Shown here: positions 19,054-26,664 of the stretch, piece by piece
Layout: every line of letters starts with the position of its first letter
Numbering within the stretch: the first letter of the stretch is position 1
Source of the DNA: Leptospirales bacterium
GTDB taxonomy: Bacteria; Spirochaetota; Leptospiria; Leptospirales; Leptospiraceae
Length of the DNA stretch: 42,388 bases
Assembly: GCA_013297885.1 (NCBI GenBank)
Contig: JAAFIR010000039.1
Span: forward strand, 1 to 42,388
Reading direction: 5' to 3'
Program-made: the position numbers and the translations under genes
Notes under the pieces: model-generated
Seen by the model: the letters and a program-made list of their open reading frames with translations, nothing else
Database searches by the model: none
Told to the model about the DNA's origin: nothing

Positions 19054-20051
19054 TGATTTTAATAGATACAAAATATGGAAAAAAAGATTTAGAAATAATT
19101 CATTCTGATTTATTTTCGATACAAGAGAAATTTGATGTTTTAGTTTTATCTGTTGCTGAAGGTGGATACGATCCAGTTCCAAACACTTTACTAGGAACTT
19201 TAAATGAAAAAGGAATTAATTTAAAAAATTCAGAACCAGTTTTAGATTTAAGAAATGATTTAAAAACTTGGGTCACTAAAGTCGAAAATCAAAATTTCGA
19301 TTATATTTTAATTTTAGAAATGAAAAAAGCAACTTTAAATTCAGAAATAGTTAAAAATTTATTTTTAACTATTTCTTCTCTGAGTATAATTGTCGAAAAA
19401 AAAATAAATACAATTGCATTACCTATTCTTGGAACAGGTTTTCAAAAGCAAGAGGTGAATGAAGTAGTTGAAATTTTATTAGATAATTTTAAAATTTACT
19501 TAGATAAATTTTCTGATTTAACAAAAATAATTATTTTTGATAAAGATAATTTCAAAATAGATAAATTTAAAAATTTAGTGGATGAATATTTTGAAACTTC
19601 ATTAGATGAAGTGAGAAGAAATAGTAAAGATGAATTTGTTCAAGAATACAGAAATAGGATTATTAAGCAAATTAATGAAATGCTTATTTATCCTGAATCA
19701 AAAAAGCCATTAGAAAGTATTAACAAAATTCTCAGTTCAAACCTTATCAGCTTAGGTAATATTGCTATTGAGACTTTGAAATTTTTAGAAAGTATTGTTC
19801 CAAATAATAATTCAAAAAAAGAAAAAATTGAAAAAGATCCAGTTTTATTATTTGTAGAGCATTATAATTTAAGTGATATGGTAAAAAATTATTTATTCAT
19901 ACTTAGGACTTTTCGGCATTTAAACGCACATTATGGAAACAAAGATAAAGATAAAATTTCTTATGAGTTCGATAAAAATGATATTCGACTTTTTTTGATC
20001 ATTCTTGAAAAAATTTTAATTGTTTGGTCTAAAGTAAAAAATGAGCAATAA
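19053..20051 (+). CDS. Macro-domain-like protein with C-terminal HEPN/DUF4145-like domain
   Basis: A 332-residue protein. Residues 25-150 look like a macro domain, the fold that binds or hydrolyses ADP-ribose derivatives: FDVLVLSVAEGGYDPVPNTLLG at the start and INTIALPILGTGFQ (118-131) for the usual P-x-x-G-T-G phosphate loop. Residues 190-332 are helical and contain FRHLNAHYG; Arg288-xxxx-His293 fits the RxxxxH motif of HEPN domains, many of which are RNases in defence and toxin systems. I chose ATG 19053, which overlaps the previous stop and has AAGGATA just upstream; a TTG at 19050 is the alternative. Its last 11 bases overlap the WYL gene. Signal sensing plus RNA cleavage is inference. 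Confidence 0.6.
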   Translation: MILIDTKYGKKDLEIIHSDLFSIQEKFDVLVLSVAEGGYDPVPNTLLGTLNEKGINLKNSEPVLDLRNDLKTWVTKVENQNFDYILILEMKKATLNSEIVKNLFLTISSLSIIVEKKINTIALPILGTGFQKQEVNEVVEILLDNFKIYLDKFSDLTKIIIFDKDNFKIDKFKNLVDEYFETSLDEVRRNSKDEFVQEYRNRIIKQINEMLIYPESKKPLESINKILSSNLISLGNIAIETLKFLESIVPNNNSKKEKIEKDPVLLFVEHYNLSDMVKNYLFILRTFRHLNAHYGNKDKDKISYEFDKNDIRLFLIILEKILIVWSKVKNEQ

Positions 20052-20174
20052 TCAATATAAAAAGAACCCCAAAGAAATAAGTTTAAAAAGTCTTGAGGAA
20101 ATTTTAGATATTATTTCTTTGATTGAAAGTGATGGAATCTTTTTTGGTAAAAGCAAAAATGAAAATCTTTCAGC
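20036..20174 (+). repeat. 139-bp direct repeat, right copy
   Basis: Identical by eye to 16944-17082. This copy covers the last 16 bases of the macro/HEPN-like gene and the first 45 codons of the intact WYL gene. Confidence 0.95.
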
Positions 20175-21015
20175 TGAAAAAATTTCAGATTTATTGTCTC
20201 AACTTTATACGACAAAAAAACTTGACTGGTCTAGAAGCATAAAAACTGCCAAGAAGATTTTTAACTCAACTTCAGAATATGGAAAAATTGAGGGAAATAA
20301 AAAAGGAAGTTTTTTTAATTTAGCAAAAAATAAAATTTTAAAAGAAGATAAAGGATATAAAGCACTTTTTGTATTAGGTCTTGCTTGTTTGGTTTTAGAT
20401 GATTCTTTAAATATTGATTTTTTAAATCAGTTTTTTCAACAAGAATTTCCATTAAGTTTTTTGATGTTTTTAAGATTTTCAATTGAAAAAAAAATTATTC
20501 TTTCTTTAAGTTATAAGAGTGATAGAACAAACGAATTAGTTTTAATCCCAAAACTTGTACCTTTAAAAATAAATTTTAGAGATGGTCATTGGATTTTAAT
20601 TGGATACAGCATTGAAAAAAATATGAACTTTCAATATCTAATTCATAATATTCTTAAAGTTGAATTTTATAAAAGTAAATCTGGTAATAAATATGAATTT
20701 GAATTATATGAAAAAGACTTAAATTTTTCATTAAAAGAGTTTTATAAAAATTCATTTGGATTAAGTGTATTTAATTCTTATGATTTTAAAGAAGTTACCA
20801 TTCAAGTCACAAAAGAATTTAAATCAAAAGTTACAAAACGTAGAAGAGAAGGTGAATGGATTGAAAAAAAAGATTTTTTCCATTGGAAAATTAGAACTCA
20901 AAATCTTGATGAAATTTTTGAATATATATTTAGATGGAATGGAAATCTAAAAATCATTTCTCCAATTAAGGCAAAAAAAGAATTCCAAAAAAAAATAAAA
21001 TTATTTCTTGAATAA
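20041..21015 (+). CDS. WYL-domain regulator
   Basis: A 324-residue protein. Residues about 150-215 follow the WYL pattern: a beta strand pair (IILSLSYKS), ELVLIPKLVPLKINFRDGHWILIGYS and FQYLIHNILKVEF, where the signature is read as HWILIG instead of WYL. Residues 250-320 look like the WCX extension (VTIQVTKEFKSKV, WKIRTQNLDEIFEYIFRWNGNLKIISP). The N-terminal 120 residues are helical and may bind DNA, but no standard HTH is obvious. WYL proteins are common ligand-sensing regulators of phage-defence islands (BrxR, CapW). It overlaps the macro/HEPN-like gene by 11 bases and stands 57 bases before the viperin operon, so it could control either. Confidence 0.8.
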   Translation: MSNNQYKKNPKEISLKSLEEILDIISLIESDGIFFGKSKNENLSAEKISDLLSQLYTTKKLDWSRSIKTAKKIFNSTSEYGKIEGNKKGSFFNLAKNKILKEDKGYKALFVLGLACLVLDDSLNIDFLNQFFQQEFPLSFLMFLRFSIEKKIILSLSYKSDRTNELVLIPKLVPLKINFRDGHWILIGYSIEKNMNFQYLIHNILKVEFYKSKSGNKYEFELYEKDLNFSLKEFYKNSFGLSVFNSYDFKEVTIQVTKEFKSKVTKRRREGEWIEKKDFFHWKIRTQNLDEIFEYIFRWNGNLKIISPIKAKKEFQKKIKLFLE

Positions 21016-21054
21016 GATTGTTGGGACAAATCAGTCCTTGTAAATAAGTATTGA

Positions 21055-21078
21055 TCATGATACATTTTATTCATGATA
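21055..21078 (+). promoter_or_regulatory. Direct repeat TCATGATA at the viperin start, possible operator
   Basis: TCATGATA occurs at 21055-21062 and again at 21071-21078, 16 bases apart; the second copy contains the viperin start codon at 21073. The first lies within the palindromic TGATCA context. A regulator bound here would block transcription or translation start. The neighbouring WYL protein is an obvious candidate, but this is inference from position only. Confidence 0.25.
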
Positions 21079-21971
21079 ACACTAGAACAAAGTAAAAATT
21101 ATTTTGAGCTTAATAGTCTCACTCACTTTAAAACCTCAAAACTTACTGTAAACTTTCATTTATTAAAAAACTGCAACTTTAGATGTAAATTTTGTTTTGC
21201 ACATTTTAAAGACACAACTCTTTTATCCATAAACGAATTAAAAAAGATTATCCTTGAATTAAAAAATTATGGGATAAATAAAATTAATTTTCTGGTGGAG
21301 AACCTCTCCTTTATAAAAATTTTGAAGAATTACTGATCTATACTAAATCAATTGGTTTGAAAACTTCAATCATAACAAACGGATCAAAAATAAATAAGAA
21401 ATGGCTTTTTGAATACGGAAAGTATTTAGATATTATTGGAATTAGTTGCGACAGAGCTTCAGAAGAAACATTAATCCAACTTGGCAGAGGAAATGGAAAC
21501 TCAGCAAGTCATACTAAGTTTGTTTTTGAATTGATTGAAGAATTTAATTCCAAATTTGACCATAAAATTTTTACAAAACTTAATTCTGTAATTACAAAAT
21601 TAAACTTTAATGAAGATATGAAGATTTTTGTTTCTAGTTTGAATGTGAAACGTTGGAAAATTTTTCAAATTTTAAAAATTGAAGGTGAAAATGATAAATA
21701 TTTTGATGACTTAAAAATTTCTAACCAAGAATTCAATATATTTATTAAGAATCATTTAGAATTAAATCAAAAAGGTACAGCAGTAATTCCTGAATCAAAT
21801 GAAGATATGACAGAATCATATTTGATGATTAATCCAAATGGTGAGTTATACCAAAACTCAAATGGAAAATATTTTAAAAGCAAAGCAATTCATAAAGTTG
21901 GTTTTGAAAATGCAATCCAAGAAATCCAATTTTCCTTTGAAAAGTTTATCTCTAGAAATGGAGACTACTAA
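21073..21971 (+). CDS. Prokaryotic viperin (radical SAM antiviral enzyme), interrupted by a frameshift
   Basis: Viperins convert CTP, UTP or GTP to 3'-deoxy-3',4'-didehydro nucleotides that stop viral RNA synthesis. The 4Fe-4S cluster motif CNFRCKFC has Cys34, Cys38 and Cys41. Downstream segments closely follow animal and bacterial viperins: NGSKINKKWLFEYGKYLDII, ISCD, GRGNG, KLNSVITKLNFNEDM, VKRWKIFQ-LKIEGEN, PESNEDM and SYLMINPNG. The reading frame is lost at a run of four T (21288-21291): one more T restores NFSGGEPLLY, the conserved SGGEP motif, and gives one 299-residue protein of normal viperin length. As written, translation stops at 21336 after 87 residues. So this is either a recent inactivation, a phase-variable or slippage site, or a sequencing error. 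Its stop overlaps the dioxygenase start (TAATG). Confidence 0.9.
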
Positions 21972-22588
21972 TGAATTTCATAAATAAAAATAAATCTTTA
22001 AATCATAATGGATATATTATTTATAAAAATATTTCTGATGATGAAGTGAATCATTTACTAAATCATTTCGGAATTATTATACATGAAAATTTTGTTACTG
22101 CTGATATAAATTCAAAAAGTTTAACAAATTCTTTTAAAAAATTAAGTTTACATACAGACCATCATAAAGCTGATTTAGTATGTTTATTTTGCATAACTCA
22201 ATCTGAAAGTGGAGGAGAATCTATTTTACTGGATACAAGAAATTTTTTAGAAAAATTTTCTTCTTTAGAAAAAGAAATTTTAAGTTCTATTTATTTAAAA
22301 GAACATAAAGTCTTCAAAAATGATCCTGATTTTTATCCTCTATTAACAAACTTAAATGATTTTTATTATTCCTATTGGTTAGTTAAAAATGATTTAACAA
22401 CTCAACAATCTTCAGTTTTAAATAAGCTAAAAAATTTAATCGAAAATGAAATGCTAATTCAATTTAAACTTCAAAATAATTCTCTATTGATTTTAGATAA
22501 CAAAAGAATGTTACACGGCAGAACTGAAATTCTGGAAAATCAAAAAAGAATCTTGAAAAGATATTGGTTAAAAAGGAGAACAAAATGA
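21971..22588 (+). CDS. TauD/TfdA-like 2-oxoglutarate/Fe(II) dioxygenase
   Basis: A 205-residue enzyme expected to use iron, oxygen and 2-oxoglutarate to hydroxylate or desaturate a small molecule. The iron ligands are His61 and Asp63 (LHTDHHKADLVCLFC) and the distal His182 (NKRMLHGR); Arg193 in KRILKRYW, 11 residues on, fits the 2-oxoglutarate anchor. GGESILLDTR (81-90) is the usual strand after the first ligands. It is shorter than TauD (about 280) and lacks the N-terminal extension. Its start overlaps the viperin stop by one base and its stop overlaps the next gene by four, so it is translated with viperin. It could act on the viperin product or precursor; this is inference. Confidence 0.8.
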   Translation: MNFINKNKSLNHNGYIIYKNISDDEVNHLLNHFGIIIHENFVTADINSKSLTNSFKKLSLHTDHHKADLVCLFCITQSESGGESILLDTRNFLEKFSSLEKEILSSIYLKEHKVFKNDPDFYPLLTNLNDFYYSYWLVKNDLTTQQSSVLNKLKNLIENEMLIQFKLQNNSLLILDNKRMLHGRTEILENQKRILKRYWLKRRTK

Positions 22589-23106
22589 CCAAAACACTAA
22601 ATTACCCAAACAAAATAACAGAACAAAGAATTCAGTTTTTACAAAATTCTGGAATAGACTCAGATATTTCTTCTCTTGATTTAGAAATGATTAAATTCAA
22701 AATTCAAAACAATGATGATGATTTGAAATGGACAAATCAAGAATGTGAAATTGCAGAATTAGAATACAAAAGGTATCTAACTTTATGTAGACATTTTCCA
22801 TTTCCAAAATATTCAATTGTTCCTAACAAAATTATGGATACTTTTTGGCATTATCATATTTTAGATACAAGAGCTTATGTAAATGATTCTGAAAAAATCT
22901 TTGGAGGCTATTTCCATCATTACCCTTATTTTGGTCTAAGAGGTGATGAAGATGCAAAAAATTTAAAAAATAGTTTTGAGAAAACAAAAGAACTTTATGA
23001 AGTTTTTTTTGGAGAGTCAATGATTCGGTTTGAAAATTCAGATTGTTGGCATGACTGCGAAGATAGATGCTGGCATGCCTGTAGCAATGATGATTCTGGA
23101 GAATGA
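22585..23106 (+). CDS. GRDP-like (glycine-rich domain protein-like) His-rich protein
   Basis: The core YKRYLTLCRHFPF...IVPNKIMDTFWHYHILDTRAYVNDSEKIFGGYFHHYPYFG matches the repeat unit of the GRDP-like family (PF07173 type), known in plants and in scattered bacteria. The many conserved His in WHYHILDT and YFHHYP suggest a metal site. The C-terminal tail has CWHDCEDRCWHAC, a second metal-binding candidate. I start it at ATG 22585 (173 residues), which has AAGGAG at 22573-22578 and overlaps the dioxygenase stop by four bases; a TTG at 22564 is also open. The biochemical role is unknown. Confidence 0.7.
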   Translation: MTKTLNYPNKITEQRIQFLQNSGIDSDISSLDLEMIKFKIQNNDDDLKWTNQECEIAELEYKRYLTLCRHFPFPKYSIVPNKIMDTFWHYHILDTRAYVNDSEKIFGGYFHHYPYFGLRGDEDAKNLKNSFEKTKELYEVFFGESMIRFENSDCWHDCEDRCWHACSNDDSGE

Positions 23107-23396
23107 ATATGAAATGCAATGACTGTGATAAATCAAAATATCTATTCGAAGCTGAAGCATTTAGTTCATTAAATTGCCAAATTCAAAATGGTATTCTAAT
23201 GAATCATGAAGTTGGTAAATGTAGCTCATGTGATTACTGGAGAATTTTTAAAATACAAAAGATTTCAAATATTTGTAACAAAAATACTTATTCATCTCAA
23301 AAAGAAGCAGAAAAAGTAGCTAAATTGCAAAACAAAAACTTAAGAATTTATGAATGTGATTCTTGTAGAGGATTTCATTTGACAAGTAAATTTTGA
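23103..23396 (+). CDS. Small zinc-ribbon protein
   Basis: A 97-residue protein with three CxxC knuckles (CNDC, CSSC, CDSC) and additional single Cys. The C-terminal segment YSSQKEAEKVAKLQNKNLRIYECDSCRGFHL follows a common bacterial pattern (Y-x-C-x-x-C-x-G-W/F-HL) of small zinc-binding proteins. The N-terminal CxxC may form a second ribbon. It starts by overlapping the GRDP-like gene stop by four bases (ATGA); a second in-frame ATG is at 23109. It is the last gene of the viperin operon; its function is unknown. Confidence 0.65.
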   Translation: MNMKCNDCDKSKYLFEAEAFSSLNCQIQNGILMNHEVGKCSSCDYWRIFKIQKISNICNKNTYSSQKEAEKVAKLQNKNLRIYECDSCRGFHLTSKF

Positions 23397-23425
23397 TTAT
23401 TTGTTTCAAGAATAAATTCCCCTAC

Positions 23426-23566
23426 ACAAAGCGAAAGTGATTGAAGCGGGGTCATTATTTTGTGAATACTAAATAATGACCAGAGCGGAAAGCACGGTTT
23501 TTTTTACCTAACCCCAGCCCCTTCCCTAAGAAGGAAGGGGGTTAGGTAAAAAAAAATTCGCCCAAA
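23426..23566 (-). repeat. Two-hairpin dispersed repeat, copy c, between converging operons
   Basis: Minus-strand copy. Hairpin 2 pairs GGTCATTATTT (23450-23460) with AAATAATGACC (23471-23481). Hairpin 1 pairs ACCTAACCCC (23506-23515) with GGGGTTAGGT (23538-23547), bordered by T- and A-runs on either side. It lies between the 3' ends of the viperin operon and nuoN. The GC-rich stem with T-runs on both strands would work as a two-way terminator. Confidence 0.75.
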
Positions 23567-23575
23567 TAATTTTTC

Positions 23576-25009
23576 TTATAATGCGTTTGGTTGAAATACC
23601 ACCCAAGCAAATACTGCAAATAAAATGCACACAGTTGAAGTAAACGAAATTCCATAAGATGTTGGAATGGATTCTGTTGTGGATTCGCCTGAATCTTCAG
23701 ACATAAATGCAGATACTGTTACTCTTAGGTAATAAAAAATTGCAATTGCAGAATTGATTACACCAGTAATTAACAGCACACGATTTAAAATATTTTCTGA
23801 CTCTGCAATTTTTTGAAATAAAAATAATTTAGTCCAAAATCCACCAAGTGGAGGAATGCCTGCAAGTGAGAAAAATATAATTAACAAACCAACTGCAGTC
23901 AGTGGTTTTGTGTTGCTTAAATATTTGATAGAAGAATAAGTAATTTGGTGTTTTGCATTTTCTAAATAAGCAATGATTGCAAAACCAGCTACATTTGTTA
24001 CTGCATACATGATTAAATAATAAATCACTTCCATCTTAGCACCACAAACAATACCCGCGACCACATAACCTGCATGAGAAATTGAGGAATAAGCTAAAAC
24101 TCTTTTTAGATTTTCTTGTTTGAGAGCAAAAACATTTCCAACTGTCATTGATACTGCTGCTAAAATTCCAAGAATCAATGTGAAGATGGAAGAGTTATCT
24201 GCTGGTAAATATTGAAATAAAATTAATAATAATCCCATTGCTGCTGCTTTCGGACCTGATGCCATAAATCCAGTGATGGTTGTGAGAGAGCCTTCATAAA
24301 CGTCTGGAGTCCAAGAATGAAATGGAGCGAGTGCAATTTTGAAGCTCACACCAACTAGTAAAAGTGCAAATCCAATTTTTGAAAAAAAGCTGGACGGACC
24401 TTCTACAACTAATGGACGTAATGCACCATCAAGCTGGGTTGTGCCTGAGCCACCAAATAAAAATGCAATTCCCATTAACATAAATCCAGATGAAAACGCA
24501 CCTAGTAAGAAATATTTGAGTGTTGCTTCTAGACTTGAAATTTCATGACGTGCCATTCCGATTAATACATAAAGAGTGATGGATAATAATTCTAGTCCAA
24601 CAAAAATTACGATTAGGTCTGCACCTGTTGTCATAAAATACATTCCAGTTAATGCAAATAACATCAATGGATAAAATTCAGGGAAGTCTACACCATGTTG
24701 GCTTAAAATTCTTGGAGAAGCAATGATTGTAAAAAATCCAGAAGCAAAGTAAATGATATTTAACCAAAAACTCACATCTGAAATGGAAACTTGCTGGTGA
24801 AAAAATAATCCTTTGCCGGGTTTTGATCCAAGATTTAAAGTTAAAAAATAAATCGCTAGTAAAATTGTTCCACCAGTGACAAATCTAATTACTCTATGTT
24901 CATTTGAATGATAGAAAAATTGTAATACTAAAAAAATTAATCCTACTCCAGATAATAGCAATGCAGGTAAAATGGAAAGTAAATCGTTTGCATTTGGGGT
25001 AAATACCAT
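23576..25009 (-). CDS. nuoN: NADH-quinone oxidoreductase subunit N
   Basis: One of the three antiporter-like proton-pumping membrane subunits of complex I. It has 477 residues and about 14 membrane helices. Characteristic segments are FVGLELLSITLYVLIG (with the conserved Glu), KYFLLGAFSSGFMLMG, LAPFHSWTPDVYEGS and LKRVLAYSSISHAGYV, with the Lys and His residues of the proton path. It is the last gene of the operon, and its ATG overlaps the nuoM stop by one base. Confidence 0.96.
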   Translation of the reverse strand: MVFTPNANDLLSILPALLLSGVGLIFLVLQFFYHSNEHRVIRFVTGGTILLAIYFLTLNLGSKPGKGLFFHQQVSISDVSFWLNIIYFASGFFTIIASPRILSQHGVDFPEFYPLMLFALTGMYFMTTGADLIVIFVGLELLSITLYVLIGMARHEISSLEATLKYFLLGAFSSGFMLMGIAFLFGGSGTTQLDGALRPLVVEGPSSFFSKIGFALLLVGVSFKIALAPFHSWTPDVYEGSLTTITGFMASGPKAAAMGLLLILFQYLPADNSSIFTLILGILAAVSMTVGNVFALKQENLKRVLAYSSISHAGYVVAGIVCGAKMEVIYYLIMYAVTNVAGFAIIAYLENAKHQITYSSIKYLSNTKPLTAVGLLIIFFSLAGIPPLGGFWTKLFLFQKIAESENILNRVLLITGVINSAIAIFYYLRVTVSAFMSEDSGESTTESIPTSYGISFTSTVCILFAVFAWVVFQPNAL

Positions 25010-26664
25010 TATTTTTTCTCCTCTGTTTTTGGATTAGTTGCTACATTTGTGTTGATTAGTGCATACATACCAGTGAATCCATTTAGTCTTTCTTCAAAAC
25101 TTTTTGGTTTTTCACCAAGTGATTTATAACTCAAAGTGAGTTCTTGTTTTATTCCAGATTCTTTAGTTGCAGTTCTTTCACTAATTGCTTTTGCTGATGC
25201 AGAGTTTAAATAGACTCTAGCTGAAGGCTCTAAATATTTCATAAATGTATTTGGATAAACTCCAAACCAGAAAATCAAAATCACCATGGGAACTAAGATT
25301 GCAATTTCACGTGCATTCAAGTCACTAAGTAATTCGTTTTCTTTTTTAGTGATCTCACCAAATAAAAATCTTTTAGTAAACCATAATAAATAACATGCAG
25401 CCCACACAACTCCAGTACCTGCAATAATTCCATACCAAACATTTACTTTGAGTGTTCCAAGTAGAACTAAAAATTCACCCACAAATCCATTCATTCCAGG
25501 AAGACCAACTGAAGACAACATTGCTATCATAAAAAATAAAGCATACATTGGAATTATTTTTGCGATTCCACCATAGTCAGCAATCAATCGAGTGTGAGTT
25601 CTTTCGTAAATCATACCAATCATTAAGAACAACATTCCTGTTGAAACTCCGTGATTGATCATTTGTATCATTCCACCAAGCACACCTTCTTCAGTGAATG
25701 TCATTAGACCGAGCAAACAAAAACCAAGATGGGAAACAGAACTATATGCGATTAATTTTTTTCCATCTTTTTGAACCATTGCAACTAAAGCTCCATACAC
25801 AATTCCAATTACAGAAAGTAACATGATAAAGTTTTGGTACTCAAGTGCAATGCCCGGATAAAACGGAATACAATATCTGATAAAACCGAACGTTCCCATT
25901 TTTAACATGACTCCAGCAAGTATAACAGAGCCTGCAGTTGGAGCTTCTGTGTGAGCGTCTGGTAACCAAGTGTGAACAGGAAAAATTGGAATCTTAATAG
26001 CAAAACTTAAAGCAAATGCAAAAAATAAAAATGCTTGAAGATCAGGTGATAAATTGCTTAAATTATTTGTGGACAATGCTTCTAAGCTAGTTTCACCAGT
26101 TTTAAAATAAATAATCAAAATTGCAGCTAGCATTAATACTGAGCCAGCCATTGTATAAATGAAAAATTTTACAGCAGCGTAGACTCTGTTTTCACCACCC
26201 CAAACTCCAATGAGGAGAGCCATTGGAATTAACATCAATTCCCAGAACACATAAAACAGCACAAGGTTAGCGGCAGCAAATACACCAAGCACACCAACTT
26301 CTAAAGACAGCAATGCAATATAAAATTCTTTTTCTCTTTTGTGGATATAAGTCCAAGATGCAATACTTGATATAAAAAATAAAAATGAAGTTAATACAAA
26401 TAAAAGAAGTGCAACTCCATCTAAACCAAAATGAAAATCAACAACCAATTTTCCAGAGCTTAACCAGTTTGGAATTTTGTGTACAAATTGTAAAGCAGTG
26501 TTATTAGTATCGAATGACGATAGTAATGGAACTGAAAGAACAAATGTGATTAAAGTTACAATTAGAGAAGTCCATTTAATTGCGGTTAAATCTTTTAAAA
26601 AAGGAATAATCAAAATTCCTAAAATCGGTGAAAAAATAATGATGGATAAAATTGATTCAGGCAT
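25009..26664 (-). CDS. nuoM: NADH-quinone oxidoreductase subunit M
   Basis: Antiporter-like pumping subunit, 551 residues. Key segments are FYVFWELMLIPMALLIGVWG, KFFIYTMAGSVLM, IPIFPVHTWLPDAHTEAPTAGSVILAGVMLKMG and LIAYSSVSHLGFCLLG, all typical of NuoM. The C-terminus has about 70 residues of charged sequence after the last helix, somewhat longer than usual. Start ATG 26664 overlaps the nuoL stop by one base (TAATG). Confidence 0.97.
   Translation of the reverse strand: MPESILSIIIFSPILGILIIPFLKDLTAIKWTSLIVTLITFVLSVPLLSSFDTNNTALQFVHKIPNWLSSGKLVVDFHFGLDGVALLLFVLTSFLFFISSIASWTYIHKREKEFYIALLSLEVGVLGVFAAANLVLFYVFWELMLIPMALLIGVWGGENRVYAAVKFFIYTMAGSVLMLAAILIIYFKTGETSLEALSTNNLSNLSPDLQAFLFFAFALSFAIKIPIFPVHTWLPDAHTEAPTAGSVILAGVMLKMGTFGFIRYCIPFYPGIALEYQNFIMLLSVIGIVYGALVAMVQKDGKKLIAYSSVSHLGFCLLGLMTFTEEGVLGGMIQMINHGVSTGMLFLMIGMIYERTHTRLIADYGGIAKIIPMYALFFMIAMLSSVGLPGMNGFVGEFLVLLGTLKVNVWYGIIAGTGVVWAACYLLWFTKRFLFGEITKKENELLSDLNAREIAILVPMVILIFWFGVYPNTFMKYLEPSARVYLNSASAKAISERTATKESGIKQELTLSYKSLGEKPKSFEERLNGFTGMYALINTNVATNPKTEEKK

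Noticed and set aside
19036-19182. Frames on both strands around the junction of the membrane and macro/HEPN-like genes
   Set aside because: They are alternative-frame shadows; the TGATG junction with AAGGATA explains the region.
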